DNA from: Rhinopomastus cyanomelas
Taxonomy: Eukaryota > Chordata > Aves > Bucerotiformes > Rhinopomastidae
DNA: 64,000 nt
Assembly: GCA_013400115.1 (NCBI GenBank)
Contig: VXBP01000332.1
Span: forward strand, 171,095 to 235,094
Reading direction: 5' to 3'
Part shown: one piece after another, positions 25,697-37,652 of the stretch
How the letters are laid out: every line of letters starts with the position of its first letter
Position numbering within the stretch: position 1 is the stretch's first letter
Notes under the pieces: model-generated
Told to the model about the DNA's origin: nothing
Database searches by the model: none
The model's input: the letters and a program-made list of their open reading frames with translations, nothing else
Program-made: the position numbers and the translations under genes

Positions 25697-27972
25697 CATT
25701 TTCAGCTGAAATGTCCTGTCTGAATGTGTGAAGAGACACCTGGCAATCTGTGAAAGAGACGAGCCAGGCTCAGTCATCTTCTATTACTCAAACTCTTGGC
25801 AAGTCATGCACTTCTAAGTGTTTCATAAAGCATTACCTGTGATACTTGCTTTAGACTATAAGCAAAATCTCTCTGTTGACTGAGTGTCTGGCATAGGAAA
25901 AGGAGCATAACCAAACAGCATGTCAGGTAATACTGACTCGGGTGGACGTTGGTAACCAGTGTCCATACCTAATTATTGCAGAGGATACAGATCCTTAAAA
26001 TCAGTGTCTGTCACTAGATATTTGTTCTCATGGCACCTCTGTTATAATCAGCCAGCAGCACATGAAAATTGCTAAAATAATTAGCCAAAGCTGCAAACTT
26101 AGCTGTTACCAAGGTACCTTAATGCATCTGAGAGGGGTAGCTTCAGTTATCTTAACCTTTGCATTCTCAGGCTGCTCAGGGGCTTTTCTTGTCCCTGCAT
26201 TGTTTAAAGCAGGGCTCACATTCTTTTCCTTCGAGTTTGGAGTGAAAAGGAAATAGCTGGAGAGTCCTCAGGGGTAAAATGCCTTCTGCTCTCTGGTTGA
26301 ACAACCATAAGATACCCTAGAACACAGGACAACACCTACAAAGGGGAACATGGGCAGTGTCACTTGCCGCCGTCTGTTTTGTCAAGCTAGGAGAAACACA
26401 AGTTGTGCGGGAATGGTTTGTGACTGTCTCATGGCTACTGTCAATAGTCATCAGCACACACCATCTTGACCTGAGAACAGCTGTGACATCCCACCTATGG
26501 CTAGCAGGGCATATCCACTGAGCTCATCTCTGGAGAGTGGGGAAAAAGGATGAGGCTAGTGGCTTTCCTACAGCTAGTGAGGCACATCCTATGGCTGGAG
26601 TCCTCAGTCACAGGACAGGAAGGAAATGGGAAGAAGACCTCCCAGAAGATGGGTCTGGGTTGAGATTATGAATACATATGGGCTTCACAAAAGGTTTCCT
26701 GACAGTGTCTTGCTCACCCCTATTCTCAGAATGTGGAAACACATTAAGACTTAAGTCTGAGACTGAGGGGTGATACTCTTTTTGGCCTCACTGCACTTCA
26801 GTCCTCACCATGAGACTCCAAAACTGTGTAAAACACAGGTAAGAAGGATATCAGTTGAAGTTCATTAAGTATTTGGTGTGAATCATTTTCCTTTCACATG
26901 GCCAATGTATGACCTGAGGCCACCACTTCGCTGTTGGCCATCTTTCATCCTGAGCTCTGATTCAGCTGGATCCATAAAGGTCAAGCACTGTCAATGCACG
27001 AAAGATGTCTTAAAAAGTTGGTTTTGGACACTCCAGTTACTCTCAGAAAGGTCTGGATCGTTTAGCTGTAATGCTGCCTCATTTCAGCTGGGGGAACTCT
27101 GCCAAACAAAAGCCCTTTTCTCACTTTTTTCTTTTAGCCCACAAAGCTCGTGTGGAGGACTGGTGGTTTGACTGGCAATTAACGCAATTAACAGAAGTAA
27201 GTGGGAGTGATTTTTTCCTCCACGATGCAGAGGTATCTTTGTTTTGTAGATGCCTCTTTTGCAAGTGGGATTTTCTGTTCCTTGCAGTATCCTCCTTCAA
27301 AGAGAAAGCAGCACCGTCCAAGCCTCATTTAGGAAGGTTTGTAGGTTGGATGTATCTTATAATAAGAAAATGACAGAATCGCTTTGCTTCTAGCAAATCC
27401 CGTGGACAAAGTGACACAAAGTCTTGTACTTTAAGGAGAAAAAGCAGGTTTACAGTATTTCTACTCTCCTTGGTTTGACAAAATGCCATATGCCTCCAGG
27501 CACCGTGGGGCTCGTTAGAATGAGGGTAAAAATTGAACCCGGGACTTACTTGATTAAGCTGGTCTCTTATAAAGAAGTTTAAATTCCAATAAATCTTTCC
27601 TGTTGCTGTTAGGTTGGGAGGTTTTTGGTTGGGTTGTGGGGGTTTTTGTTGGATGGGATGTTTCAATAATTCAGCAATGATAAACCTATTTTTTTTTTAA
27701 ATCTTGTGTAATTTCGTATTTCTATCTTCCATTCTATTTTCCAGTCACATGGGGAAGGCACCAAGCAAAGTCCTGGCCTTGAGTTGATTGAAGTGTTGAC
27801 CTGCGACGCAGCCCGAAGTTGTAACACTGGTTTATATCCTGCTTGATCCAGTTTGTCACCCTTTGCTATTAGAGACAAGTGACCACCTTGTGGTTAAGAT
27901 ACAGAGCAGAGGCATCTGGGTTTAGCTCTCTGCTTTGCCATAGTCCAGAGAAAGCCACTTGGTCCACAGAGC
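25697..27972. other. Unique non-coding DNA
   Basis: No repeat of known type is recognised. The block at 26270-26800 (many short GC-mixed words such as CAGCTAGTGAGGCACATCC) might be an old LTR or other unlisted repeat, but I cannot support a family. A T run lies at about 27690-27698. Confidence 0.4.
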
Positions 27973-28020
27973 CACGGAACATTAGGGATTGGAAGGGATC
28001 TTGAAAGATCATCTAGTCCA
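27973..28020 (-). mobile_element. CR1 LINE 3'-end fragment, about 50 bp
   Basis: CACGGAACATTAGGGATTGG, AAGGGATCTTGAAAGATC and ATCTAGTCCAAA. The tail unit is decayed and the body stops after the CTAGTCCAA block, the same stopping point as the fragment at 3700-3748. Confidence 0.85.
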
Positions 28021-28272
28021 AAAGTTCTTGAGAGATTTCACTCCTCCTTTGGTACCTCTAACCTCCATTGACTGCTGAAACATGTCAGACATCTCAGAGG
28101 TTTTCAGTCTTGAGCTTTTAGCAGCAGGTCATCCCCTGTGTGAGGAAGGATTATCACTCCCCCTTCTCTCACAATCTGTGGAACACTTAAAAGATTGCAG
28201 CCATGGGCTCTTCAGTTACTGTTCAGTAAGGTTACCGGAACAAGTAAATAAGGTTGTGTCTTTGTGCTCTGA

Positions 28273-28371
28273 AATCATAGAATCATTACGGATTGGAAGG
28301 GACCTCGAAAGATCATCCAGTCCAATCCGCCTGCAACAGCAGGATCGCCTAGACCAAGTCACACAGGAGAA
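28273..28371 (-). mobile_element. CR1 LINE 3' end, type A, about 100 bp
   Basis: One tail unit (ATCATAGAATCATTACGG), GGAAGGGACCTCGAAAGATC, CCAATCCGCCTGCAACAGC and the ACCAAGTCACACAGGA block. The TTACGG spacer matches the gapped copy at 12684. Confidence 0.9.
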
Positions 28372-28486
28372 ATCTGAAAGACTTGTTGTCCACAGATTTG
28401 GGTAGGCTCTACAGCAGCGTTTTAGTCGTGAGCATTGCTTCAGTGTCTGTGCAAGAGAGTTCCCTCATCTGCAACAGCTTCTGTGA

Positions 28487-28530
28487 ATCTTAAAGATCTT
28501 TTCCAACCTAAGTGATTCTGTGATTCTGTA
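28487..28530 (+). mobile_element. CR1 LINE 3' terminal fragment
   Basis: AATCTTAAAGATCTTTTCC, AACCTAAGTGATTCTGTG and ATTCTGTA form a plus-strand CR1 end with two tail units. It faces the minus-strand copy at 28273-28371 across about 115 bp. Confidence 0.82.
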
Positions 28531-29237
28531 CTTTTGACTTGTGTCATTTGGCTGCCCTAGTTTCAATGATACTGAATGGGTGGCAAGAAGGAGCCTTCTG
28601 AGTCTGTCAACCAGCCATTACACCATGACATAACCAGTGCATGGCACTGTAGCACGTGGGTAGGGTCTTCTAAGCAAAACCTGCAGATAATTGCCTGATC
28701 CACTTGCCTGGATTCCACCAGTAGTAGGTGTTTTCCATTCTTTACGGTAAAAGCACGGAACGAGAATTCAAGCCTTAGCCCAACTCTGGTGGATAGTGGT
28801 CTGAGAACAGCACAACGCGGCCCCCCACCGCATTGCTGCTGGCAAGGAGAGTCAGCCATCACACAGGGTTCATTAGCTGGCCTAAACACAAGTCTTTTAA
28901 GCTGAAGTGCAGTTTAAAACTGTCCTCCAGAGTTCTGGGCTTTGCACTGAAATACTTTAAGATCAATAAAGATAGTACCATTTTCAAAAGAGCTTCACAG
29001 ACACCTAGGAGGTTCAATCTGCAGGTATATATATTTCAGTGCTTTAATGACAGATGCCCTTCCAATGCACAGGGACTCCCTCCATTAAGAAGCTACTGCA
29101 GTCAAGTGTTAACTTTTCACTGGTATTGGAAAGTAAATTTATGTCTGGTATCATGATAGAAACAAGAATTCTCCATAGTAGTTGTTTCCTGATAACTAAT
29201 TGCATATTGCTCTCTGTTGACTGTCCTTCCATCTGTA
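28531..29237. other. Unique non-coding DNA
   Basis: No gene or repeat recognised. A 107-codon plus-strand frame at 28833-29156 has no recognisable product. Confidence 0.4.
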
Positions 29238-29900
29238 CAGAACCACAGAATTATTGAGGCTGGAAAAGACCTCTGAGATCATCAAACTCAGCCTATGACC
29301 TAACATCACCACAACCTAGACCATGGCACTAAGCGCCACATTCAGTCTGTCCTTAAACACCTCCCGGGATGGGGACTCCACCAGCTCCCTGGGCAGTCCA
29401 TTTCAGTGTCTGATCACCCTTTCCGTGAGGAAGTGCTTCCTAACATCCAACCTAAACCTGCCCTGGTGCAGCTTCAGGCCTTGCCCTTGCATCCTATCAC
29501 TAGTTGCCTGGGAAAAGACCCCAACCACCACCTAGCTACATCTTCCCTGCAGGTAGTTGTAGAGAGTGACAAGGTTCCCCCTGAGTCTCCTCTTCTTCCA
29601 GGCTATACAGCCCCAGCTCCCTCAGCCCCTCCTCATCAGACTTTCCCTCCAGTCCCTTCACCAGCCTCCTTGCTCCTCTGGACCCACTCCAGCACCTCAA
29701 AATCTTTCTTGAAGTACTACCCCCAGTACTCAACTCACCAATGCCCATTATAGGGGAAGAATTATGCCCCTAGCCTTGCTGGCCACAGTATTCCTGATAC
29801 AAGCCAGGTTGCCATTGGCCTTTCATGCCACCTGGGCACACTACTGGCTCCTGTTCAGCCAGTTGTCAACCAGTACTCCCAGGTCCCTACATCTATGCAT
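29238..29900 (-). mobile_element. CR1 LINE, older subfamily, about 660 bp or more
   Basis: The tail side begins AGAACCACAGAATTATTGAG, followed by GGCTGGAAAAGACCTCTGAG. The body then gives the usual backward CR1 order: GGGGACTCCACCAGCTCCCT, GTGAGGAAGTGCTTCCTAAC, a segment around TGTAGAGAGTGACAAGGT, TCTTCTTCCAGGCTATACAG and CAGCCCCAGCTCCCTCAGCC. Further on comes the region that encodes the end of the reverse-transcriptase frame, heavily mutated. Weak resemblance may continue to about 29990. It differs from types A and B throughout and looks older. Confidence 0.9.
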
Positions 29901-30362
29901 GCCTATTTGACATCACAGCAAAACATAATGACCTCGTACGTGTTGTCCCTACTACCCTGATACAGAAGGTAGCCCTGGATTCCTCTGGGTTGCTTTTTCA
30001 GTAGCTGTTTCAAAAAGAAAAAAGAAGAGCAACACAGACTTCCTTTGGCAACATATTGCACAAGATAGATGTCAAGACTGCAAGTACTCCTGCCAATACG
30101 TTTTCAATGTATAAAACTGATGAAGACACAGAAGGGGAAAGATGTAGAGCAATAATTGTGTGGTGTAATTTAGTGTAAACAGTAAAAAGAGATTCTTATG
30201 TGCAGCTTCCCGTGAGATGTGGCTACCGACAGGGAACCCTCTCTTGTTTCTAAAGAGGGAAAAGAAGGGAGAGATGGAGGGACGCTGGGATATGTTAATA
30301 TTTCCTTCCAGGTTACTGACTGGAATGAAGTTCTGATTGTATAAATATCTGTCCATATAAAT
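29901..30362. other. Non-coding DNA between two CR1 copies
   Basis: The first ~90 bases may be the decayed 5' end of the preceding CR1. After that I recognise nothing. An internal TATAAATATC word is repeated at about 30340-30366, just at the edge of the next CR1. Confidence 0.35.
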
Positions 30363-30634
30363 ATCAGAAGGAGCTTCTTCACAGTGAGGGTGACAGAGCA
30401 CTGGAACAGGCTGCTCAGGGAGATTGTGGAGTCTCCTTCTCTTTTGACTATGAGCCAGCAATGTGCTCTTGTGGCCAAGAGAGCTAACAGCATCCTGGGG
30501 TGGATCAGAATGGGGGTGGTTAGCAGATCAAGAGAAGTTCTTCTCCCCCTCTACTCTGCACTGGTGAGACCACACCTGGAGTATTGCTTCCAGTTCTGGG
30601 CTCCTCAGTTCAAGAGGGATGTGGAGCTTCTGGA
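30363..30634 (+). mobile_element. CR1 LINE fragments in non-standard order
   Basis: Bases 30363-30447 match a late CR1 segment (GGAGCTTCTTCACAGTGAG, then GAGCACTGGAACAGGCTGC). Directly after, 30448-30634 match a segment that lies upstream of it in an intact CR1 (ATGAGCCAGCAATGTGCTC, CCCCCTCTACTCTGCACTGG, CACCTGGAGTATTGCTTCC), also present at 38706-38890. The order is thus swapped, so at least two insertions or a mis-join are needed. An N follows at 30635. In this copy the codon matching the stop at 38838 is TAT. Confidence 0.88.
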
Positions 30635-30635
30635 N

Positions 30636-30743
30636 TGTTCCTGTGCAACTTGGTCTAGGTGATCCTGCTGTGGCAGGGGGACTGAACTAGATGATCTTTC
30701 GAGGTCCCTTCCAATCCCTAATGTTCTGTGATTCTGTGTGATT
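30636..30743 (+). mobile_element. CR1 LINE 3' end, type A
   Basis: After the N at 30635: CTTGGTCTAGGTGATCCTGC, GGCAGGGGGACTGAACTAG, GATCTTTCGAGGTCCCTTCC, then a tail of TTCTGTGATTCTGTGTGATT. This is the ordinary type-A end with its usual upstream sequence (TTGGTCTAG), unlike the composite copies where a linker stands in that place. Confidence 0.9.
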
Positions 30744-31527
30744 CTGCTACCTGCTGCAAATTGCAGTAGTAAAACCCAGTGTGTGAAAAGTTATGAAAAG
30801 AGCTGTTGGTTGAAGTCTTGTTTCCACTGGAAGCGGTTCCTCAGGACTGTGCAACAGAGACGCTAAACTTTAGGTGCAGAGCATAAAATTCCCACCCAAA
30901 CTAAATCCCGACCTGAGGAGATGAGGCAGAGCCTTCAGCACACCAGTGACTTTGCTCAGCACACCAGTGACATTGCCACACCTCTTTTCTGGCCAAACAG
31001 GCATTTGTCTTCTGCAGCTGTCCTTCAGTATCTCCCACTGACAGAGCTACCATAGCATCCCTTGATGGAGATGCATTATTTAATCCCTGGTTTCTGGGCA
31101 CTGACATGTCCCTTCCATATTTTTCTCTGCTTTCTTCCCAGTCTTTCACAACTTTTCCTCCACATTGTCCTGATTTACCGAGGCGCTGTTTAATTAAAGG
31201 TCTGGATAGAGACTATGAAGTAACATCTCTGCTCCTGCCTTGAGGACGTTGCTGTCTAAGATGGCAAAGCCCAAAACATGCCTGGGGGAGAGAAGTCCTT
31301 TTAGCTGTATGTAAAACACCACAGGACTGAAGAGCTCGATCTGATCGTTGCTCTAGTCTATTTTGGGTAATGCTGGCCTTGTATCTGTTGAAACTCCTTG
31401 CGTGATTCTTCCTCCAAGGTTAATGTATTTTCAGGGGCCTTTTTATATTTTTTTCAAGTCTTTGGAATAAAGGAAGTTTGTTCACCTCACAGCAGGATGG
31501 GGTCTCGAGCCTGGGTAGTGGCAGCTA
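30744..31527. other. Unique non-coding DNA with a small tandem repeat
   Basis: A CAGCACACCAGTGAC unit occurs twice in tandem at about 30936-30975. Nothing else is recognised. Confidence 0.42.
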
Positions 31528-31628
31528 ATCACAGAACCATAGAATTATAAAATCATTAGGGATTGGAAGGGACCTCGAAAGATCATCTAGTCCAATCCCC
31601 CTGCCACAGCAGGATCACCCAGACCATA
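31528..31628 (-). mobile_element. CR1 LINE 3' end, type A, about 100 bp
   Basis: Decayed tail units (CACAGAACCATAGAATTATA), then ATCATTAGGGATTGGAAGGG, GACCTCGAAAGATCATCTAG, TCCAATCCCCCTGCCACAGC and AGGATCACCCAGACCATAAT. The body ends at about the same point as the copy at 28273. Confidence 0.9.
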
Positions 31629-32599
31629 ATCTCCGCACAAAAACAAGCATAGGAAGTCCACAAAGGTGCTCAAAGTACCTCAGAAATAAACTGTAATTGT
31701 CATCCTGCTCAGCAAACACGATTTTTCATTTCCTAAGTCACTCACTCTTTGAAGTGACACATCGTGAAAGCAGAGCAAAGGTAAAACTTTCCAGCACTTT
31801 CTTCGTGATGGATCTACCTCCCAAAATGCAGACTAGCTGGGAAAACGACAACAACTGGATTCCCACACCCCATCTTTAATTTTTTCATTTATTTAATAAC
31901 TTTTCATTTTTAGGGTTGGCAAAAAAATATTTAGTGCCTCATTATCTCTCCCATCTCTCCATCTCAAACTTCCAGATCTTTTTGGAGATCTGATATATTG
32001 AGAGAGCCAACCTACTATAATCTAAGAATTCAGTAGTCGTTTAAATTTGCATGATAGCCACTAATAATTAAGAATATTCATTCTGCCAGTGTTCAGGAAT
32101 TTCACTTATTTATTTCAACAAGGACATTGTGGGCAGAGGATGAATAATGCATTGAGTAAACAAAGAGTCAAGTCGGGTTGGTGGAGCAGGCATTGCATTT
32201 CATTTTCCAAGGGCTTTACATCTGTAAAATCAGGGTCTATCTCACAAATATTTTTAATGTCTTCAAACTGAGAAGCTAATGAAAGAAATGTTATTTCACA
32301 AATTTTTGTAGTTAATGCTTCTGGAAATGAAGTTTCCTTGGTGCTTGAAAGGATAAAGAATGTCCTTCCAGCTTTGCAGATAGGTGACAGCAGAGTATCT
32401 GCTACTATGGAAATAAAAATGTACCTGTTTTCTTACGTTAAAAATCCATGGAGATGCACATTTTGATATACAAAGGCTGCTAATTCACATTGTAGGAGAT
32501 GACTACATCTGCACACATGATAGAGCAGAACGTAGTAGACTTTCTGCAGTGTTTTAAAATTGGCTGGGAAATGTAGTAGTGAACTTCAATAGAACTTTG
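31629..32599. other. AT-rich unique non-coding DNA
   Basis: No gene or repeat recognised. A reverse POU octamer is at 32045-32052, inside an AT-rich stretch with several TAAT/ATTA words (about 31990-32110). Confidence 0.42.
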
Positions 32600-32650
32600 A
32601 GTCAGATCTCTTGGGTCCCTTCCAACCCCTAACATCCTATGATCCTATGA
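32600..32650 (+). mobile_element. CR1 LINE 3' terminal fragment
   Basis: GAGTCAGATCTCTTGGGTCC, CTTCCAACCCCTAACATCC and a TATGATCCTATGA tail. This is a short, diverged plus-strand end with ATCCTATG tail units. Confidence 0.8.
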
Positions 32651-33889
32651 ACTCATAGTTTTTTCCAAATACGGATGAAATCACTAGGGAAAAAGTTTAC
32701 TGTTTTAATCACTTTCTTTGGCTTTTTGCAGTAGTTGCATGCAGAAGCCTTGTTTTCTGTGAGTTTGCTTGAAAAATTTGTTGTGTGTTTTGGTATTGAT
32801 GCTAAAGATAAAATGAAGCTAAACATAGTTGCTTAATTTCTAATTATCGTTACTTCAGACGGTGCGAAGGCACAGAGTTAGTAGTCATGCACTCTTGATT
32901 AAAGCGTGAAGACTTGGATCTCAGAAAAATGTGTGCAGCTACCCTGTAATTAAGGAGGCAATGTACTGCTGCGAAGGATAATGCAGAAACAGAGAAGGAA
33001 CTGAGTAATGACTGCGGCTCTGTTTTGGGAAGATGTGTGCCAATAGTTGTTTTACTTTGAATACCTGTTGCGGGCGTGTTGGAGGCTTGGGATGGTTCTT
33101 TAAAATTGGAAGCAAAACAAAGTTTACGTTGGTTGTAGCTGGGTTATGGTCTCTGTTTCACTGTGAAGAGCAAATTATCCCACCTTACGTGCTATTTCAG
33201 TGTCAACAGGTATTGGCTCAGATGAGTCGGGGTGAACCTTTTTGTGTACCTGGTCTGGATCAACAGGATATAGAGGAGAAACAAACCAAAGTAATCCTAG
33301 ACATTGTGATTTCTCTGGCCAAGGGGGATCTGCTTACCATTGACTCTGAAGGTGTCTTCATAACAGTCACACACAGAACCACACCGAACATCAGGGGTTG
33401 GATATACAAGTTATAAGTCTCTCTGTACATGTGCAGCAGGGATACAGACAAATAGAATACTTTCTACTTCTTCGGGGCTTTGCTTGAACATATATCGAGC
33501 TCTCCAGGTGAAAGTGGCTGCAGGCGTACGGCAGCAAAAGTCATAGAACAGAGGACGGGAGATGCAAGTCTGGGCTTCTGCTCCTGGCTTTACCTCTGAC
33601 TCACTCTGGCCCCAAATTAGTCATTTTGCATCCTCAGATATTTTTCCTAACTGTAAAATAAGCATCAATGATATTTAGCTACATACTTGAGGTACCTCAG
33701 AGCCTCAGGAGAGAAGCATGAAGTGGTATTTAAAGTGCAGTTTATTAAATGCCACTGAAGAGTGTTCAGTGAACTCCTGGTAGAGCAGGGATAGCGAGAA
33801 AGTCAGGAATAGGGCAGTGTGAATACTAAGTGGATATGATCAATTAGGAGGAATTTAGATTAAGATTAAGGTAGAGACAAGGAAAGGAA
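32651..33889. other. Unique non-coding DNA
   Basis: A 127-codon plus-strand frame (33033-33416) is present. Its last ~70 codons are of mixed composition and look a little more protein-like than most chance frames here, but I recognise no family, and no good acceptor/donor pair is evident. I leave it as non-coding. Confidence 0.4.
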
Positions 33890-34500
33890 ATCGTAGAATC
33901 ATAGAATCATAGAATGCTTTGGGTTGGAAGGGGCCATCAGAGGTCATCTGGTCCAACCCACCCTTGTAATGAGCGGGGATGTATCCCTCCAGTTCAGATC
34001 GCTCCTTGCAATCTGACCTTGAATCTTTCCAGGGATGGGGCAGCTATTACCTCTTTACTAGGCAACCTGTGCCAGTGTTTCACCAGCCTCACTGCAAAAT
34101 CCAAATCTCCCTGCTTTTAGTTTCAAACCATCACCCCTTATTCTGTCATAGCAGCCTCTGTCCCCATCTGTTTTATAAGCCCTTTTTAGGTACTGAAAGG
34201 CTACTATAAGGTCTTCCCAGAGCCTTCTCTTCTCCAGGCTGAACAGTCTCAGTTCTCTCAGCCTTTCTTCATAGCAGTGGTTTTCCATCCCTCTGATCAT
34301 TTTTGTGGCCTCCTCTGGACACGCTCCAACAGGTTCACGTCCTCCTTGTGCTGAGGTTACCAGAGCTGGATGTGGTAATCCACTACCAGAGCAGAGTGGA
34401 GCGGCAGGATCACCTTTGTCAACCTGCTGGCCACACGTCTTTTGATGTAGTCCAGCATATGGTTGGCTTTCTGGGCACATTGTCAGCTCATGTTCTGACA
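33890..34500 (-). mobile_element. CR1 LINE, about 610 bp, older subfamily
   Basis: Three tail units (TCGTAGAATCATAGAATC), then GGGTTGGAAGGGGCCATCAG and the backward CR1 order: TTTCCAGGGATGGGGCAGC, GGCAACCTGTGCCAGTGTTT, AAACCATCACCCCTTATTCT, AGGCTGAACAGTCTCAGTTC, GTGGCCTCCTCTGGACACGC, then the segment around CAACCTGCTGGCCACACG. It is longer than most copies here and diverged from types A and B. The upstream edge blends into unique sequence after TTGGCTTTCTGGGCACATTG. Confidence 0.93.
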
Positions 34501-36300
34501 GGTCCTGCAGTCACCCGTGGCACCAGGACTATGAGAATGAACAGCAGAATGAAGCCTGCACAACAAAACCATGTGAGGGCAGCTCAAGGATGCCATTAAA
34601 AGGCTGTGGACAGATGCGTGGAGGTCCAGCACCTCCTGTATACTCTGAATCCTGATGCACAGAGCAAAGGCAAGTGAAGTGTCTGGTGATCCTGAAGACA
34701 GGAGGCCAGAAAAGTGAGAGCAATAGCACAGAACTCGCTTGTCACAGGTTGGACCAGTGAAGCACTGCAGAACTTGCTTTGTAAAGAATGTAATCTCTGT
34801 AACCAGAGTGGGGTAATAGTCTAAAAAAAGCCAGTGTTCTGTAGGAGCCGGTGATGCTGCCAGGAAATGGTGGTGTGACAATACACCATGGCCCAGGCCA
34901 GTCCAGCCTTTTGGAATTAAATCAAGAAGATGGTTTTAGTATGGCTCTTATATTGACAAGGCAGGGGAAAGGAACTGAAATAAAAAACTGAAATAAAAAA
35001 AGGTGACAGGAGATAGGAAATAATTCTGGGGATATGTGAACAGGGAGTGTGAAACATATCTCATTCTTGCAAAATGCAATCCTGTGCGGGATGGTGTTAC
35101 CCATACATTAAGCTCTTATTGTAGATTCACTGTTGGAAATAAGGTGGTTCCTTATGGTAGGCACCCACTCAGAGAAGCCACAAGCACCTCATCACTCCTT
35201 AGCTTCAGCCAGTGAGATGCTGGTGAGACACTTCGGCTCGGACACGAATGGGGTTGAAATCACACTTAGAACAACGATGGTCAGCCAATGTAAGGAAGTT
35301 CACGCTGGCATGACCTATTTCTGTGGACCACTAAAAATTTGCATTATGACTCTTTTCGGTGTGCAAAAATAAAAGTGGCTTTCATATAGACTTCTTTTAT
35401 AGTTTTAAACTGGTTCATGCTATTGGTACAATTAGGATCAGAAACTTATCTACAGAATGCTGTCCTTGTGAGTAAAATCATCAATAATTGATTAGAATAT
35501 AAAGACTTTTTTTTTATTAGAATATAAAGACTTTTTTTCATTCTGTTTTTACAGAATGATATCAGAATTCCCTCCGGAGCAAAACAATAATTTTAAACTT
35601 TGCCACAGACTAAGAGATTATTTCCTAATCTACCAAATTACAAGGTTTCCAGAGCTATCATTAAGATGGAGAACTATACATCACTATGTAAAGTGGCTAT
35701 CAGGCACCGAATAAACCATATTTTGTCTTGTAGTAAACACTCAAGCCTCAAACCATCCAATTATCACCAACTGGGAAAAATGTGAAGTTCTTGACAACCT
35801 AGTAAAAGCATCTGGCAGGGGACGAAGATTTTTAATTTTTAATTTAAAGACCAACTATCATTCTTACTAAAAATATCTTGAAACAATCAGGTGATCTTCG
35901 ACACTCCAGATGGGTTAAAATTTTCCATGAAAGCTTTTACCAGCCTGCAGTAATCTGTCATGACTCTGCTCAACATGAATAATGTGCGTGAAAAATATGT
36001 GGTTTATTGGTTCACATATAAAATGTGTAAATAAGGGAGCAGAGAGGAGTGTGTGCATCTGTCTTGTTATCAAACTTCCCTTGTTCCATGCAGAAAGTTT
36101 GAATACAGCACGCAGCCATAGTCGAGTAGTTTCTGGGAACCTGGTGATTTATTAATTTCCTCTTGGTTCCTGCGTAGGGGTCAGCTGCTCTTCTTTACCA
36201 ATTTCAGTAAATTTAAGCACATTACAATTAACATTGGGCATTTCCAAAAATCTCAAATGAGGAGGAATGTCACTGTTTGTCAGGCTTTCATTTTGTGCAA
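34501..36300. other. Unique non-coding DNA
   Basis: No gene recognised. A 25-bp unit is tandemly duplicated at 35491-35540. A reverse POU octamer is at 35337-35344. Nothing else stands out. Confidence 0.42.
35491..35540 (+). repeat. Tandem duplication of a 25-bp unit
   Basis: ATTAGAATATAAAGACTT followed by a T run occurs twice in a row; the copies differ only in the length of the T run. It is consistent with replication slippage. Confidence 0.85.
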
Positions 36301-36545
36301 GTCATAGAATCACAGAATTGTTTAGGTGGGAAAAGACCCTTAAGGTAGATCATCAGGCCAAAGTGTTAGCCCAGTTCTCCCAAGCCTACCGCTAATCCGT
36401 GTCTCTGAGATCCACATCCACACACCTTTTAAATACATGCAAGGATGGCGATTCAGCCCTTTCCCTGAGCAACCTGTTCCAAGACTTGACGACCCTTTCC
36501 ATGAAGAAGGTTTTCCTAATGTCTAACCTATCTGCAAGTTCCTAT
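36301..36545 (-). mobile_element. CR1 LINE 3' end, diverged subfamily
   Basis: GTCATAGAATCACAGAATTG, TTTAGGTGGGAAAAGACCC, then TAAATACATGCAAGGATGGC, CTGAGCAACCTGTTCCAAGA and ATGAAGAAGGTTTTCCTAAT. This group uses a longer spacer between tail and the block with GGCCAAAGTGTTAGCCC and is not type A or B. Confidence 0.88.
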
Positions 36546-37209
36546 ATAATTCAGTCTCCTGATTTTCACAGGCACTGGCTGAGCACCACAAGCATCTTCC
36601 CCAGTGCTGGGGATCGTGGAGGGATGTTCTGAAGGTGACCTTCTCCCATGGGCTTCCCTTCGCTGAAAGGCATCACACCTCACATCATTGCAGCAATGGG
36701 AAGGCTTTTCCTCCTTGTGAATTTTTGAATGTCTAATCTTCTGGTAACCTTAAAGGACTAGTGTGGTTGGGTATCAGGCACAGGGAAGGAGGTTCTGTTA
36801 AGAGAGAGGTGTCATTGTGGCTCACTGGGATCTGCAGTTTGAACTCTCTGAGGTTAATTTGAAAACCCAAGCCAAAAAGCAAGGCAGAGAGTGAAAACAG
36901 GCTTGTATCTCTGGCTGCTTGAAGAATGTACTGGAAAACATCCCCCAAAACGTCTCCCATTTCCTAGCTGTGCCTTTCTGTGGCCCTTGCTAGGGCCTGT
37001 TTGCAGTACCCTTGACACTGACAGATAGACTTCCTTGAAGAAGGCCTGTGGGGCCCCTGTCACTGCGGAAGAAGTCTCCATATAAATTATGGCCATAACC
37101 TTGGGAAACTTCTGGTTTTGTTGTTTCAAAGGGTTTGGTTTTCTGTTAAATAGAAAGGAATTAAGCCTATGTGTCACAAGCAGGAGATGAATCTATTGGA
37201 GGTGTTCAT
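36546..37209. other. Unique non-coding DNA
   Basis: No gene or repeat recognised. A trace of CR1 may persist for a few tens of bases after 36546. Confidence 0.38.
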
Positions 37210-37652
37210 GGGAGGGCTGAAAAGCTGATCAAATGACTGGAACACTTCTCCTGTGAAGACAGGCTGAGGGAGCTGGGGTTGTTCAGCCTTGAGAAAAGAC
37301 AGCAATGGGGACACCTTATTGCAGCCTTCCAGTATCTGAAAGGGACCTACAAGAAAGATGAGGAGGGACTTCTTACATGGGCTAGTAGTGATAGAACAAG
37401 GGCCAATGGCTTTAAACTGAAAGAGGATATATTTAGTTTAGATATAAGGAGGAAGTGAGGACAGTGAGACACTGGAACATGGTGCCCAAGGAAGTTGTGG
37501 ATGCTCCCTCACTGGCGGTGATCACAGGCCAGGTTGGATGGGACTTTGAGCACCTGGTTTAGTGGGAGGTGTCTGTGCCATGGGAACCTCCCTCCACTAG
37601 AACTAGGTAATTTTTTGACTTTCCACCCAAGTCATTCCATGATTCTATGATT
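37210..37652 (+). mobile_element. CR1 LINE 3' end, about 440 bp
   Basis: Plus-strand order: GACAGGCTGAGGGAGCTGGG, GTTGTTCAGCCTTGAGAAAA, CCTTATTGCAGCCTTCCAGT, ATCTGAAAGGGACCTACAAG, AGGAGGAAGTGAGGACAGTG, ACACTGGAACATGGTGCCC, ending in CATTCCATGATTCTATGATT. This is the untranslated/late-coding end of a CR1; the coding part is broken by stops and by a small deletion around GGAAGTGAGG. Confidence 0.92.

Noticed and set aside
26270..26800. Possible old LTR or endogenous retrovirus remnant
   Set aside because: No paired LTR, primer-binding site, polypurine tract or recognisable gag/pol/env motif could be seen.
29406..29753. 115-codon Pro/Ser-rich plus-strand frame
   Set aside because: It is the antisense reading of a CR1 copy (29238-29900).
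33033..33416. 127-codon frame whose second half looks protein-like
   Set aside because: I could not tie it to any family, and no matching acceptor/donor pair was evident; kept only as a remark.
34058..34480. 140-codon minus-strand frame, protein-like in part
   Set aside because: It is the decayed C-terminal coding region of the CR1 copy at 33890-34500, not a host gene.
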